Below, piece by piece: positions 11,267 through 21,275 of a DNA stretch of 64,000 nt; within the stretch, counting starts at the first letter, position 1; each line of letters opens with the position of its first letter. The stretch covers positions 7,746,875 to 7,810,874 of the forward strand of contig OZ234495.1 in assembly GCA_965153455.1 (NCBI GenBank). The letters run 5' to 3'. The position numbers were made by a program, and so were the translations under genes. The notes under the pieces were generated by a model. That model was not told where the DNA came from, ran no database searches, and worked only from the letters and a program-made list of their open reading frames with translations. This stretch comes from Sphagnum compactum. Its lineage: Eukaryota > Bryophyta > Sphagnopsida > Sphagnales.

Positions 11267-13668
11267 ATGTCTGCGGTGCCGTGTATGAGAGAGCGTGTTT
11301 TCTCTGGGTTACAGAATTGCGTATCCGTTGAGAGGATGGAGCGAGTGTGGCATCCGAAGAGCTTTACCATGGATGTCCGCGACGGAGAGGACGAGCGTCG
11401 TCATGTACACGCTAGGAAGGAAGCTCAGACAACTTTGTGGAACTCGATATATCACTCGTTGTCATCCAGTTTTGTGAACGGACGCTCCGAATCGGCAGTG
11501 GTGAAGATGTGGGAGAGCCGAAGGTCTGTGCCACTCGGAGTTGCAGTGCGGACGTCTGCGCCAGCTGAAGACATTGATGAACAAACACTTCTGCAGTTGA
11601 TGCGCAAATCTGTCGTTGAGCTCAATCCTCTTTCCAAGGCAAGTGAATGTCCATCTGAAACAAGATCGTGAAGAGAATGTCGCACAATTCCAAAAACGCA
11701 GCCGGTGCGGGTATTATCATGTACAACTAGTTGTGAGAATGAGGGATTGCTTGCAGATCTACAGATTCGACCAGCAGATAAGCAGCCCTGCTCCTTCACT
11801 GCGGCTTCAAAGGTCATGGCTCGAGCAGGATTTCGCCACTAGATGTTGATGTGTGTGTATGTATGCAGGGGAATTTCAGTCATCTGAACGTTGCTCTCTA
11901 GGATTACCTTGCAGGGTATAGACGATGCAACACTGAGGAGGTTTTTACGTGCTATACTGAGGAGCATTGTCCACCTACCTTTCATGTCGCTTCATGTATC
12001 CTATGCGTTGGGGGCTTGACAGGGATAATAGTCTATTCCTTAGACAAGCTAACAGCCAGGTAGGCTTCTCTTGGGCTTCTTGCACCCAGTGTTAGGTCAG
12101 GTGATTCTCCTTTGCTGTGAATTCTCTAGTGATAGAGTTTCAAGTCTAGTAATGCAAATGTCCCTGGTGGTCATGGTGTTCTTCTAAAGGGTTTAATCAA
12201 GTGTGCATCACAAGAGTTTTTGCTTGCCACATCTGACTTGAACTCTATATCAAAAGGAAGAGGGATCTGGTTGGAAGTATCACAAAATTCAATCTTTGGG
12301 TGAGATCCAGCATGCCTCCTCCAGGAACAGAGAAATTCACATTCATTGTGGACTTGCAAGGAGTGAGCTATTGCAGCATGGACCCTGCTGCCATGTGTGC
12401 TAATTTTGATTTCTTACAGGTATAGCTACTGGTACCAGTGTTTATTAACTAAATGATTTTTCACCTCAATTAGATCAATTTCTTGCAATTGTGAAAGTTG
12501 CTTAACCCCTTTGTATTGTCAGTAGCTTTTTCTTTTCTATGTTGGCACTCTGCCTGATGTGTCCTAAGCAGAGTCAAGAATTAATGCCCTATGACTATAT
12601 ACTTTAAGCCATAGATTCTGCAAGCAAGGGAGTGCTACCCATGGTTGGATTCCAGCTTGCTATCTATTTCTTCATGCATAGCACACAACCAGTAACTTCT
12701 ACTATCAGCCATACATCCACCCACATGTTTACATTACTACACCTTGCGGCCATAGACCCAGATTTGCTGGCATTGAGGGTCATTGGCCTTGTACAAGGTG
12801 GGGCTTGGTTATAGGGCATTGCAAGTCTAATTCAGAACCTTTGTTGGCGGGCAGGTATATTACCCAAGAGGCTGGCCAAAGCGTTTGTTGTGCATGTCTG
12901 TTATCTTCCGGGGAGTGTGGCACATGATATCTCCATTTGTTGGCAAAGTCACAAAAGAAAAGGTCAGCTCCATCACATGCCAGACTAGAAGATCTTGACT
13001 GGAGAGCTTTGGATTTTCAAGTTGAATGGTAAAGCTGAACAAAATTTGCAGAAATTGTGATACAGCTATACGGCATGCAAGTCTGAATTCATGGACTAGG
13101 AATCTGGGCTGTGCTTGCAACCCATAAATTTATAATCACTCCCTTCACTACCAGAAGACCATAGAGATAAAATCATACACAATTGGGTTATGGATTTCTG
13201 ACTTTTCTTGTAACTCCAGAGAGAATATAGTCATCCTATTTCAGTAAAACCTGAAAGTTATCCAGTCTGAACCTCTGCAATCCATTTTCTACAGACATTG
13301 ATGGTACAGGTTAGCTTCAATCTATCCAAGCTGACAAAGAGCTGAACACGAGTTATCTGTTTATCATTGTATTGGTGAGAAATGGGAGCTGTGTCAAATA
13401 TTGTTCATCTGTCTCATACTCAAGAAACCCAAAGCTCCACTTTATTGCTAAGCTCATCATGAAACATCAATTTCAACATGTGTACAGATCATATTTGTTG
13501 AGGACAGGGCCCTTGATATATATTGACAAGGAACAGCTGCCAAGTTTGTATGGAGGTAGAGGCCACTTGCAATCCATGAGACATATCCCCCTCCCTGTCT
13601 GTAAATTTCTTCTGAGAGTGCACAATATATTTGCTTTCAGTTTGTTACTCAAACTTTCAGCTATGTGA
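11267..13668 (+). pseudogene. Sec14-like CRAL-TRIO lipid-binding protein gene, internally deleted and probably decayed
   Basis: Sec14-like CRAL-TRIO proteins bind and exchange phosphoinositides and other lipids at membranes. Pieces appear in order: a 124-codon first exon (11267-11638) ending LLQLMRKSVVELNPLSK; exon from 11915 (GIDDATLRRFLRA, the CRAL-TRIO N-terminal helix); GIIVYSLDKLTA ending at 12059; 12311-12419 (MPPPGTEKFTFIVDLQG...FDFLQ); 12855-12962 (YYPRGWPKRLL...ISPFVGKVTKEK); and a 3' piece with YIDKEQLPSLYGG ending at 13668. Phases agree for 12059/12311/12419/12855. About 80 residues normally lying between FLRA and VYSLDK are absent, with a frame change within about 100 nt. A stretch at 13224-13290 that fits the expected next segment has an in-frame TAA at 13245. 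The first donor is GC type (AAG|GCAAGT, 11639). It could still be expressed in altered form, but relic status is favoured. Confidence 0.66.
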
Positions 13669-15600
13669 GTACACTAGATTCCTGAGCTTGCAAATTTCCT
13701 ACATGTTAGCTGCCTTGCAAATCTTAGAAACCGAATTTCAATGGCTAAATCAGCAGTCACAGGCTGCTGACCAACCATTCTAACTGGGCCTTTCACATAG
13801 CAGCTCTCTGAGTGCTTCTCAGCTCTATGTTGATTGTTTGGCAGTGGATGGTTCAGTGAGTGGCCATGAGGCTCATGTTGACACTAGAGTAAGGTGATCA
13901 TATGTGCCATTTGAGAATTTGGTTTGGACAGAATGGATTAGGCAGTTACATGCCTCTATTTTGAGAAATTTTGACATTGATCATGGACTTCTGCAATGTG
14001 GAGATGGTGCTTAATGTAGCTCATTCTGGATCACTGTGAATCATTATGCAAGAAAATTCTCAACGATCATACAGCTTAAGCTTCTTTGTTGGCAATTCCA
14101 GAACAAAGTGATGACTTTGTCTCAACCTGGCCTCAGGCCCCACCAACTTCATGAGGATCTCTGCCCAATCTTTGCTACATGAAGGGTTTATCCTTTCAAT
14201 AATGGTAGGGCCCTAAAATGTATATACATCATTGCAGGCCATAAGATAAACCATTTGGAACTCTCGACATACTGCTGCAATGAAGAAATGTTTGATTACC
14301 TGCGAAGTATTCCTGAATGTATTTCCAAGTCAAAAGAATAATATCAACTCCTACATACTTTGCCTGCCACAAGAGAACCCTCTGTCTGAAGTACATTATC
14401 ACACATTGGTACCATCTGTTGAATGTTCCTATGACCTCACACCATATTAACACCAACTATGGGGAAGATTCAACAAAGCAAACACAGCACCACTGTTCTG
14501 GATGCTATAGTACTTGGATGCCAGTTTCTCAGAAGTACATGGCACTGAAACATCAACAATTTCTTCAACAATCCCAGAAGCCAATGCTGTTGTTTAGTCT
14601 CTCTATCCTTCAGGACCAAGACATTGCAAGCATAAAACATATCTTTAACACTATTGCAGAGAAAATCCCACAATGGTATCACATATAGCACTTAAAAGTT
14701 ATATCAGTTTTGGTCAAACCCTAAGAAACACAACAAGAATGAGTGGTTATAACAACCCTGTGTACATCACCCACAAAGGTCTCAGATTTTGGAAACAAAA
14801 ACAAATGATAATAATGATCGGGTTGCACAGAAACTCAACTCTTATTCCAGTAAATCGAGACGGCAATTAGCAGTGGGTGCAATGGCATAGTGGTGCATGA
14901 AAACCTCTGTGTCTAACCAAAATTGTTGTGAACAAGAGAAGAAATAATGTACCACTCCTCAAAAAAGTCTTGCTCACTGAAGGTCTCTTTTTCTAGTCAT
15001 ACATTATCTAGGGTCAATAACAATAACCTTGTCTGTATGATAAGAATTACACTCCTACCTTTCAAGCTTCAAGTTGATTGAGATGAAGAAGGCACAGACA
15101 GACAGACAGACAGATCATGTACATTCCCCCAAACTCATGACCCTAGCTTGGCATTATATATATGAAGAAGACTAGGAAGTTTGACCACTTGTGGTAGAGT
15201 CACATACTTTCCCTGCCCGATATCTCCAAAGGCTTGCTCCTGCCCCACACCACAACATACAAACCAACAAACCACATTGGAACTCCTACAAGTGGACTCT
15301 ACTTGTCTGCTTCGTTTCTAGTAAGTCAAAATACGTTGTTGCACGGGCAAGCTTTTGGTATCATAGACAGCTAAAAACGTTGCATTTCTTTCCACATAAC
15401 TTCTGATGAGGGAGAGAGAGAGAAAGGCTTTAGGGTTTGTTCATCCATGTTGCATAGTCAAAGAGAGCTTAAGAAACCACATTGTTTGGTAGCCAGTTTT
15501 TTTTTCATAAAATTTTCTACTAAGCAATGAAGAAAGCAAGGAAAGATTTGGATATAAAAATTTGATCAAGAAAAACCTGATCAGGATACTTGCAAACGGC
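13669..15600. other. Intergenic DNA, no gene recognised
   Basis: Base composition is moderate rather than strongly AT-rich. Two minus-strand open frames (14470-14691 and 14229-14456) lie in different phases and one has a Trp/Tyr-rich stretch (RVLLWQAKYVGVDIILLTW); this may be an old gene or element relic but I cannot name it. A (CAGA)n run occurs at about 15096-15113. Confidence 0.45.
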
Positions 15601-16151
15601 TTAACTTATCATGTTCAGTTGCCTCACAATCTGCTGTACAGCATCCAAAGGAAGCCTGACGGGATCGAGTTCGTAAACATCTAAGAGCCATCGGTCAGAA
15701 GAGTCCGCTATCTCCCTCTTGACCTTTCTTGGATAAAATCTGATTATACTCCGGCCGCGCCGTCTGCCACAGCCAACAAAACAGTTTAACAAGGATTCTC
15801 TCACCAGTTCAAACCATCTCTCAACCATCCTCCTCCTCGTCATCATAATCATCATCATCGTAATACACCGCCAAATACCAGTGACAAGAGCCCGGAACAA
15901 ATTGGACGCAGAACCAGGACTATGCAATTATCGAGCAGGAAAACAACAAAAGTTCCATAGATAGGTAACGACGGCAGACTCCAGAGTGATAGATAATACA
16001 GCCAGCATACCAAGTCCTTGAACAGAAGGAAAGCGATGACGAAGAAGAGAAAGAAGAGGATCTCGAACTCGGCGTTGCGCAACATAGTGAACACCCAATC
16101 AACAACCCTAGTCACCAAAGATGCCGGAGGCTCACGCTGCCGTCGAGGCAT
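15601..16151 (-). CDS. Small membrane-anchored protein with AEFEILF motif, two-exon model
   Basis: The first coding exon is 16011-16151 (47 codons from ATG at 16151). It has a short basic N-terminus (MPRRQRE), an amphipathic LVTRVVDWVFTMLRN segment, then one strongly hydrophobic helix, AEFEILFFLFFVIAFLLFKDL, ending at a good donor (CTTG|GTATGC). This resembles a family of short plant membrane proteins of unknown role that I recall carrying the same AEFEILF...FKDL core; this is memory, not a search. The continuation is uncertain. One open frame ending at 15601 encodes a basic-then-acidic tail (FYPRKVKREIADSSDRWLL) and could be joined in phase through an acceptor near 15833 (GTTGAG|AGATGG), giving about 121 residues. 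Direct read-through of the donor would instead give a longer hydrophobic frame to 15855. Only exon 1 is well supported. Confidence 0.5.
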
Positions 16152-16297
16152 TTGAGCCCCCCTGTTTTTTTCTTTCCTTTTCCCTCCCCCACGTCCTCTC
16201 TCTCTACAACAGTCTCCCGTCCTGAAACACCACCTTTTCTTTCTCCCCAAACTTCTGTTCTTCACCCCAAAGATAAACCGAAAAAAGAGGTGAGGTT
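16152..16297. promoter_or_regulatory. Short head-to-head intergenic region, possible bidirectional promoter
   Basis: Only 146 bp separate the minus-strand ATG (16151) from the plus-strand ATG (16298). The segment is pyrimidine-rich on the plus strand (CTCTCTCTCTAC, TTTTCTTTCTCC), typical of plant 5' leaders in either direction. No TATA element was seen. Confidence 0.35.
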
Positions 16298-16543
16298 ATG
16301 AGTCAGTTTCGTCTCCTTCTCTTCAAACACCTCCGCTCTCACTCTTTCTCGACGCAATCCTTATCAAGGACAGCAACAAGCAAAAGAATCTTCTTCGCGA
16401 CGAAATCGCGTCTCAACAACAAGGGATGTTGTTGTGCACAAAGTCAGTCCTTCTTCACACATTCTTCACGAACGGAGCAAACCCTAGAAAAAGCGTCGGT
16501 TCGTCGTGCAGCAGCCTTTTTTTTCGGGGCTGGCTACATATAG
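16298..16543 (+). pseudogene. Truncated ORF with organelle-presequence-like composition
   Basis: The 81-codon frame starts with ATG and encodes a Ser/Arg/Lys/Phe-rich sequence with only two acidic residues (both within TEQTLEKA), like a mitochondrial or plastid targeting peptide (MSQFRLLLFKHLRSHSFSTQ). It includes an AAACCCTAG telo-box-like motif at about 16480, common in plant 5' regions. The frame ends (GAGYI, stop) exactly where AT-rich repeat family 2 begins, so the gene body may have been cut off by repeat insertion or may resume as another exon beyond it. No functional domain is visible. An untranslated leader of a gene further right is equally possible. Confidence 0.35.
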
Positions 16544-16790
16544 CCAAAAAGCCAAATTAAAAATTAAAAGTGCTAAAATCCACGTGGTTTTTGTGATTTC
16601 CAATTGCCAATAATTCGATTTTTTTTTAATAAGAATTTCAGCTTTCTGTACAGAGGCTTCAAGTAGGTAGCCACAAATATAGAAGGATGTTTGAATTTTT
16701 TTTAATTTTCATATATTTAGATTGTAACCAAATTTGGCTAAATCTTCCAATGGATGATCGCCACTTTGGCTAAATCACAAAACTGACCCC
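16544..16790 (-). repeat. AT-rich dispersed repeat family 2, inverted copy
   Basis: It contains the family signature in inverted orientation (TGGATGATCGCCACTT, 16751-16766), preceded by the AAATTTGGCTAAAT block and the TTCAAGTAGGTAGCCA block. It lies between the truncated presequence-like ORF and the GC-richer stretch from 16800. Confidence 0.65.
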
Positions 16791-17575
16791 CCAAAAAAAA
16801 TTGTCCTTCAGCACGGCCGTACGTGGATGGCAGGTGTGGGACACGTCGGAAATGACCGGGTTTGGGACAAGAACTGCTGAGCCATGATTGGCTTAGATTC
16901 AGATCTTGGCCTGTGAAGAACGTCAGTTACTGGTTCAATGAGAACGGGACTCAACTCCGCTCGCCCGCTGCACCCTTCTTCCCCGCCCCGCTGCAAGGCC
17001 CCCACCCAACCGCTCATTAAGGTCTGGGGAAATTCCTGTTTGGATTCTTCCCTTTCTGCGCGACCTAAATTTCGTCGTCGTCGTCGTCGTCAGAGAGACT
17101 TACGTACGTTGCATGAGTTGTTGGCAGAAGATTTGCTGGTCGGATTTCGCCCTCCTCTCAGTACATTCCTTTAATGCTTTGGTTTTATGGAAGAAGGGAT
17201 ATCTCTTCTTGTCTGTGTGTGCACTGTGCACTGCACTGTGGGGGTGGAGAGCACAAACTTTGATTGAGAGTAAATAGTGGAGCCTCAGATTCCTATTTTT
17301 AAAATCATTTTCTGCATTCCTTTATTGTGGAAGGAATTTTGCTTGATTGTGTGGGAGACAAACTTGAAAGTGGATCAGAATAGAGATTCGTAAGATCAGA
17401 ATATATCCTCAATTCTCATCTAAAGATCTGTTCCTCTATCTCAGTCCCTAGAAGATCATCTCACCGTGACAATGATGATGAGGATGACAACGACAAAGAT
17501 GATCTTTTGATGGATGCTTGCTCGGATCAAAAGGGCAGTGGACTTGTTATCTGCCTGACAAGAATACAAAGGCAC

Positions 17576-17615
<40 letters not shown>

Positions 17616-18101
17616 ACGAACTTTGTTGGTATTGCCGTGTTTCTTTCGTTTGAGGCTGCTTATGGATTTGGTTGTTGTTGTGTGATGTTTCTTTTGTTTT
17701 TGGGTTGATCTTCTCACGGCCAGTGTTCATGCAGTGGATTTGTAATCTGTCTGACAACAAGAAGTTTGGTGTTTCCCTTCTCTCTCACTTCTCTGTCTCT
17801 AGTCCTGTACGTGAATTTTATTTTGTTTTTGGTTGGTTTCCTAAAGCGAATTTTGTTGTCACGAATTTCCTTGTAAAATTGCAACCTTAAAAGTTTAAAA
17901 GGAATATGTTAGTCACTAATTCCCTGTTTCTTTAGAAAAAAAATCCACATTGTTGAGAAATGTTTTTTTGAAGAAAATCTTTGCCACATTTTAACACAGT
18001 TTATAAATTTGGGGCAATTTTTGTAATACCGAGTTCACAAGAGTTTGCACACTTTTGTACAAGTGGTAATTGTACAATCAATCACCAATCAATCTTGTGG
18101 C
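16791..18101. other. GC-richer unassigned stretch with possible exons and microsatellites
   Basis: From 16800 to about 17600 composition rises to gene-like levels. A (CGT)n tract lies at about 17072-17090 and a pure (TC)n tract at about 17578-17612. Around 17469-17580 a plus-strand frame encodes an acidic segment (DNDDEDDNDKDDLLMDACSD) that could be an exon, but no flanking exons were found. The phrase 'gga(c)tttgt(t/a)atctg(c)ctgacaa' occurs twice (about 17532 and 17736). I recognise no protein family. Confidence 0.35.
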
Positions 18102-18342
18102 TACGTAATAGGTCTATTTTTATATGAGGATTTTTGAAAGAAGATAATTTTTGGCTTGTGTTGAAACTTGGGATTAGTTATAGTGTTATAATATCTTGAA
18201 GGATTTTGGCTTTTTTTTAGAGGACATTTTGAAGATTATGTTTTTGCATGGTGAAATATTTGAGTTTTCAGAATTCTTCTTTTGCCTTAAGATACCTGTT
18301 AATGTAAATGCCAAGGCCACAGTGTGACGCAAAACCCTTGTT
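18102..18342 (+). repeat. Foldback family 1, single-arm copy C
   Basis: It matches the right arm of copy A from GGTCTATTTTTATATGAGG through GGCTTGTGTTGAAAC and the GGTGAAATATTTGAG block to the outer terminus CCACAGTGTGACGC...CCCTTGTT. The opposing arm is missing, so the copy is an isolated half. Confidence 0.78.
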
Positions 18343-18530
18343 TTCATTTGTTAGATGGGGGTTACTATGCATTATATGTATATATATAATAGTTTGTTGC
18401 TACAGAGGAGGGCCATTCTTATCACAAGGATGACACTTAATTGTTTGTTGTGCCTGTAGCCTGGGGAAGGGTGGAAGAGAAAGACTTATAGGGAACCATG
18501 GGGTTTTCCATTTGGTTGCACATTTTTGAG

Positions 18531-18630
18531 GAATGTACAGCAAGTGTTATTGTGAATTAAGAGTTCATTTTTGGGGGAACGAATGTACAGCAAGTGTGAT
18601 TGTGAATTAAGAGTTCATTTTTGGGGGAAC
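18531..18630 (+). repeat. 50-bp tandem duplication
   Basis: Two direct copies of 50 bp (18531-18580 and 18581-18630), each starting GAATGTACAGCAAGTGT, differ at only one position. This is a recent local duplication with no coding role seen. Confidence 0.9.
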
Positions 18631-21024
18631 TTCACAGAAAATTTCCTATTTTAACTTGTTGCTGGTTTGAACTTGCTGCAAGGGGCCGATCTGCATCCTC
18701 ACGACATGAATCAGACCGTTTGTAGTTTGTACTGTGCCTCATTTTGTTTCTGACCTATTTTGTTCCGAAATTTTTGCCAGGACTTTCTGCCAAGAAAAGC
18801 CTCGGTGAGCAGTTAAGGCTCAAGGACATGTACATTACCTGAAAAATGGACCCCATGCAAGGATGGCACTTTACTATTCTATTTGTCAGATATCTCTCAC
18901 CTCATTTTTGGCCCTTATTCATTTGAGCTCCGCACTGCTGCACACTACCAATGACAATCAACTATTTTCTTATGTTTTTATATGCTTTTCAATAATTCAT
19001 CATCATTTCGAAAAATCCCCCATATGTCAGTTCCAATTACTCATCACTGGAATTTGAAAATTTTCAGAGGGCTTAAGCCAAGAAAGGCCAGAAGTTTGGG
19101 ATATGGGCCCCAGAGATGCCCATCATGAAGAACATGGACTTTGTAATAGGAACCCTATATGAGGTGAAAGCAGAGCCGGGGCCCCAAGTTCTAGTAGCGT
19201 ACCCGAATGACCTGGCATAAAGGAATTGGTGGAAATTTTGTTTGGCCTGGAAGGCAAGGATGTAACGGAGAACAGTAAGGTGCCCTCAAAATGTAAGGTA
19301 CCCTTATTTTTAAAGGGGCAATATTATTGTTTTTACAGTGCCATCCTCAATAACAGCAAACTTTCTGCCATTGATTTTATAATGGTGGTATTGCTGAAAT
19401 TTGTGGCCCGGTAATTTGGATAGGTCTATGAGACCCTACATATGTAAAACACAATTGCAATAATATGTCTCAATTCATAATAAACAAGTTTGCCCAAGTG
19501 GGGATGATCTTCAAAGGCTCCAAGGGATACAACTTTTTGAAAAAACCCTCTTCAAAGCTCTAAGGGGTATGATTCTTTTAAATTAATTGTGAAAAAACAT
19601 TATTGGTTCAAGTGTGAACTCAAATGTCATTGGCCCTAAGTGTTAAGGTTTGGAATGTGAAAGGACAAATAGGATGGCCAATGAGAGATTCCTAATGCAT
19701 TTCCTAAAACATTGCATTTTTTCACATCACATCAAAAGGCATTGATTAGTTGAAAATTTTAATTTTTTACTGTTAACTTGAAGTTCAATAACTTTTGCTC
19801 CATTAGTCGAAAAATTGTGAAACATGGAGAGGAATGTGAAGGATAGAAACAATAATGGAAGTTGTAGCGACAAGTTGGGGAAATTAGCTTTTGGCAAGGG
19901 CAAAGAGAGTCCAGGAGAAGGAAGAGGTTTTGAGTTTGAAAAATCAAGGGACAAAGTGGTTCAAGAGACTCGCATGATGAGCCAAAACATTTAAAAGGTT
20001 GAAGAGGTGACTCAACACACAAGAGGTGAAGAGATGGATTTGCCACATGGAAATAAATTATTTAACCATTTGGAGGTTCAAATGAACTTGAATTGAAAAA
20101 AGATGTGGCTTCATATGGAAGTTAGTTTCATTTCATTTGCAACAAAGCAACTTGAGTCACAAAAGCAAATTGCTCATTGTAAATCAAAACTTTCAAGAGC
20201 CCAAAACATCTTATGTATTGACCACGTTATATGCTCTAGTTTGGAAGATGAAGTGGTACTTCTATATTGGGTTGTTCTTGTAGATGAAGAACATCTACAT
20301 GCACACTACATTAACATAAAGGCATGCATGTGAAAATGAAGATGTTCAATTTGTTCTAATTGAACTTGCTAATTCAAAGACAATGGATGTTGAAGAACAT
20401 CATAAAGACCTAATGGATGATGACAATTGCAACATGGCTAATTCAAATCACAACTCAAGGTGGTTGAAAAGCAAATGAACCATATGCGGGTGATGGATCA
20501 ATTAGAACATTGAGGACCTTAAGCACACACTATGAAATCTATGGTACAAATTGTGAAACAATTGATTATGTAAAGAAATAACTAACAAAGGTGCATCACT
20601 ACTTGGGAACATAATGCGACAACTAAAACCATCTACCTAAGCACAACAAAAGACCTCTAGAGGCCAAGGATTATATTATTACATAAAATAATTTTCCATG
20701 GTTGTGTCATGGGCATGAAAACCACCAAGTTTATAAGATTTTCTAAACCAAAACAATAACAAAGGTAAGCCTAGTTCTAAATCCAGATCACAAAACGAGA
20801 AAAATAAGAAAAAAACATGTGCAAGACAAGAATCCAATATGATTTTATTGCAAGAAAGAAATAAGAACAGAACAAGGCTATGACAAGAAAATGTACCCAA
20901 AACTAATGTTGAACAGATTGAAAGTAATAAGAAATTTTATTTCTATTTTTACCCATTGGGCACCTAGCTCAAAACATAGCCCATGTTCATCCATGTGCAC
21001 CAATGTGTGACCCATGTCCACCAC
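18631..21024. other. Intergenic DNA, no gene recognised
   Basis: Short open frames are present on both strands but carry frequent stops and no identifiable domain. A plus-strand stretch near 20100-20560 is rich in Gln/Lys with several stops and might be an old element relic, but it cannot be assigned. Confidence 0.5.
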
Positions 21025-21275
21025 TGTGAATGAACTAAAATTCAACTAAGAGTGAACTTATAATTAGAAATTAATCGAGAATTAATTAGAAGTGAATTGA
21101 GAGTTAATTATAAATGAACTAGGATTTAACTAAGAATTAATTAAAAGTGAATTAAGAGTTAACTAGAAATGAACTAAGACTTAACTATAAATGAATTAAG
21201 AGTTAATTAGAAGTGAATTGGAAATGAACTAAAATTTAATTAAAAGTTAACTAAAAGTGAACTAAAACTAAAGTA
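21025..21275. repeat. Degenerate short tandem array (AACTAA/GAATTA type)
   Basis: About 250 bp consist of imperfect repeats of a unit of roughly 15-30 nt built from phrases such as AGTTAATTAGAAGTGAATT, AAATGAACTAAGA and AGAGTTAACTA. The array is diverged and non-coding. Confidence 0.7.
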
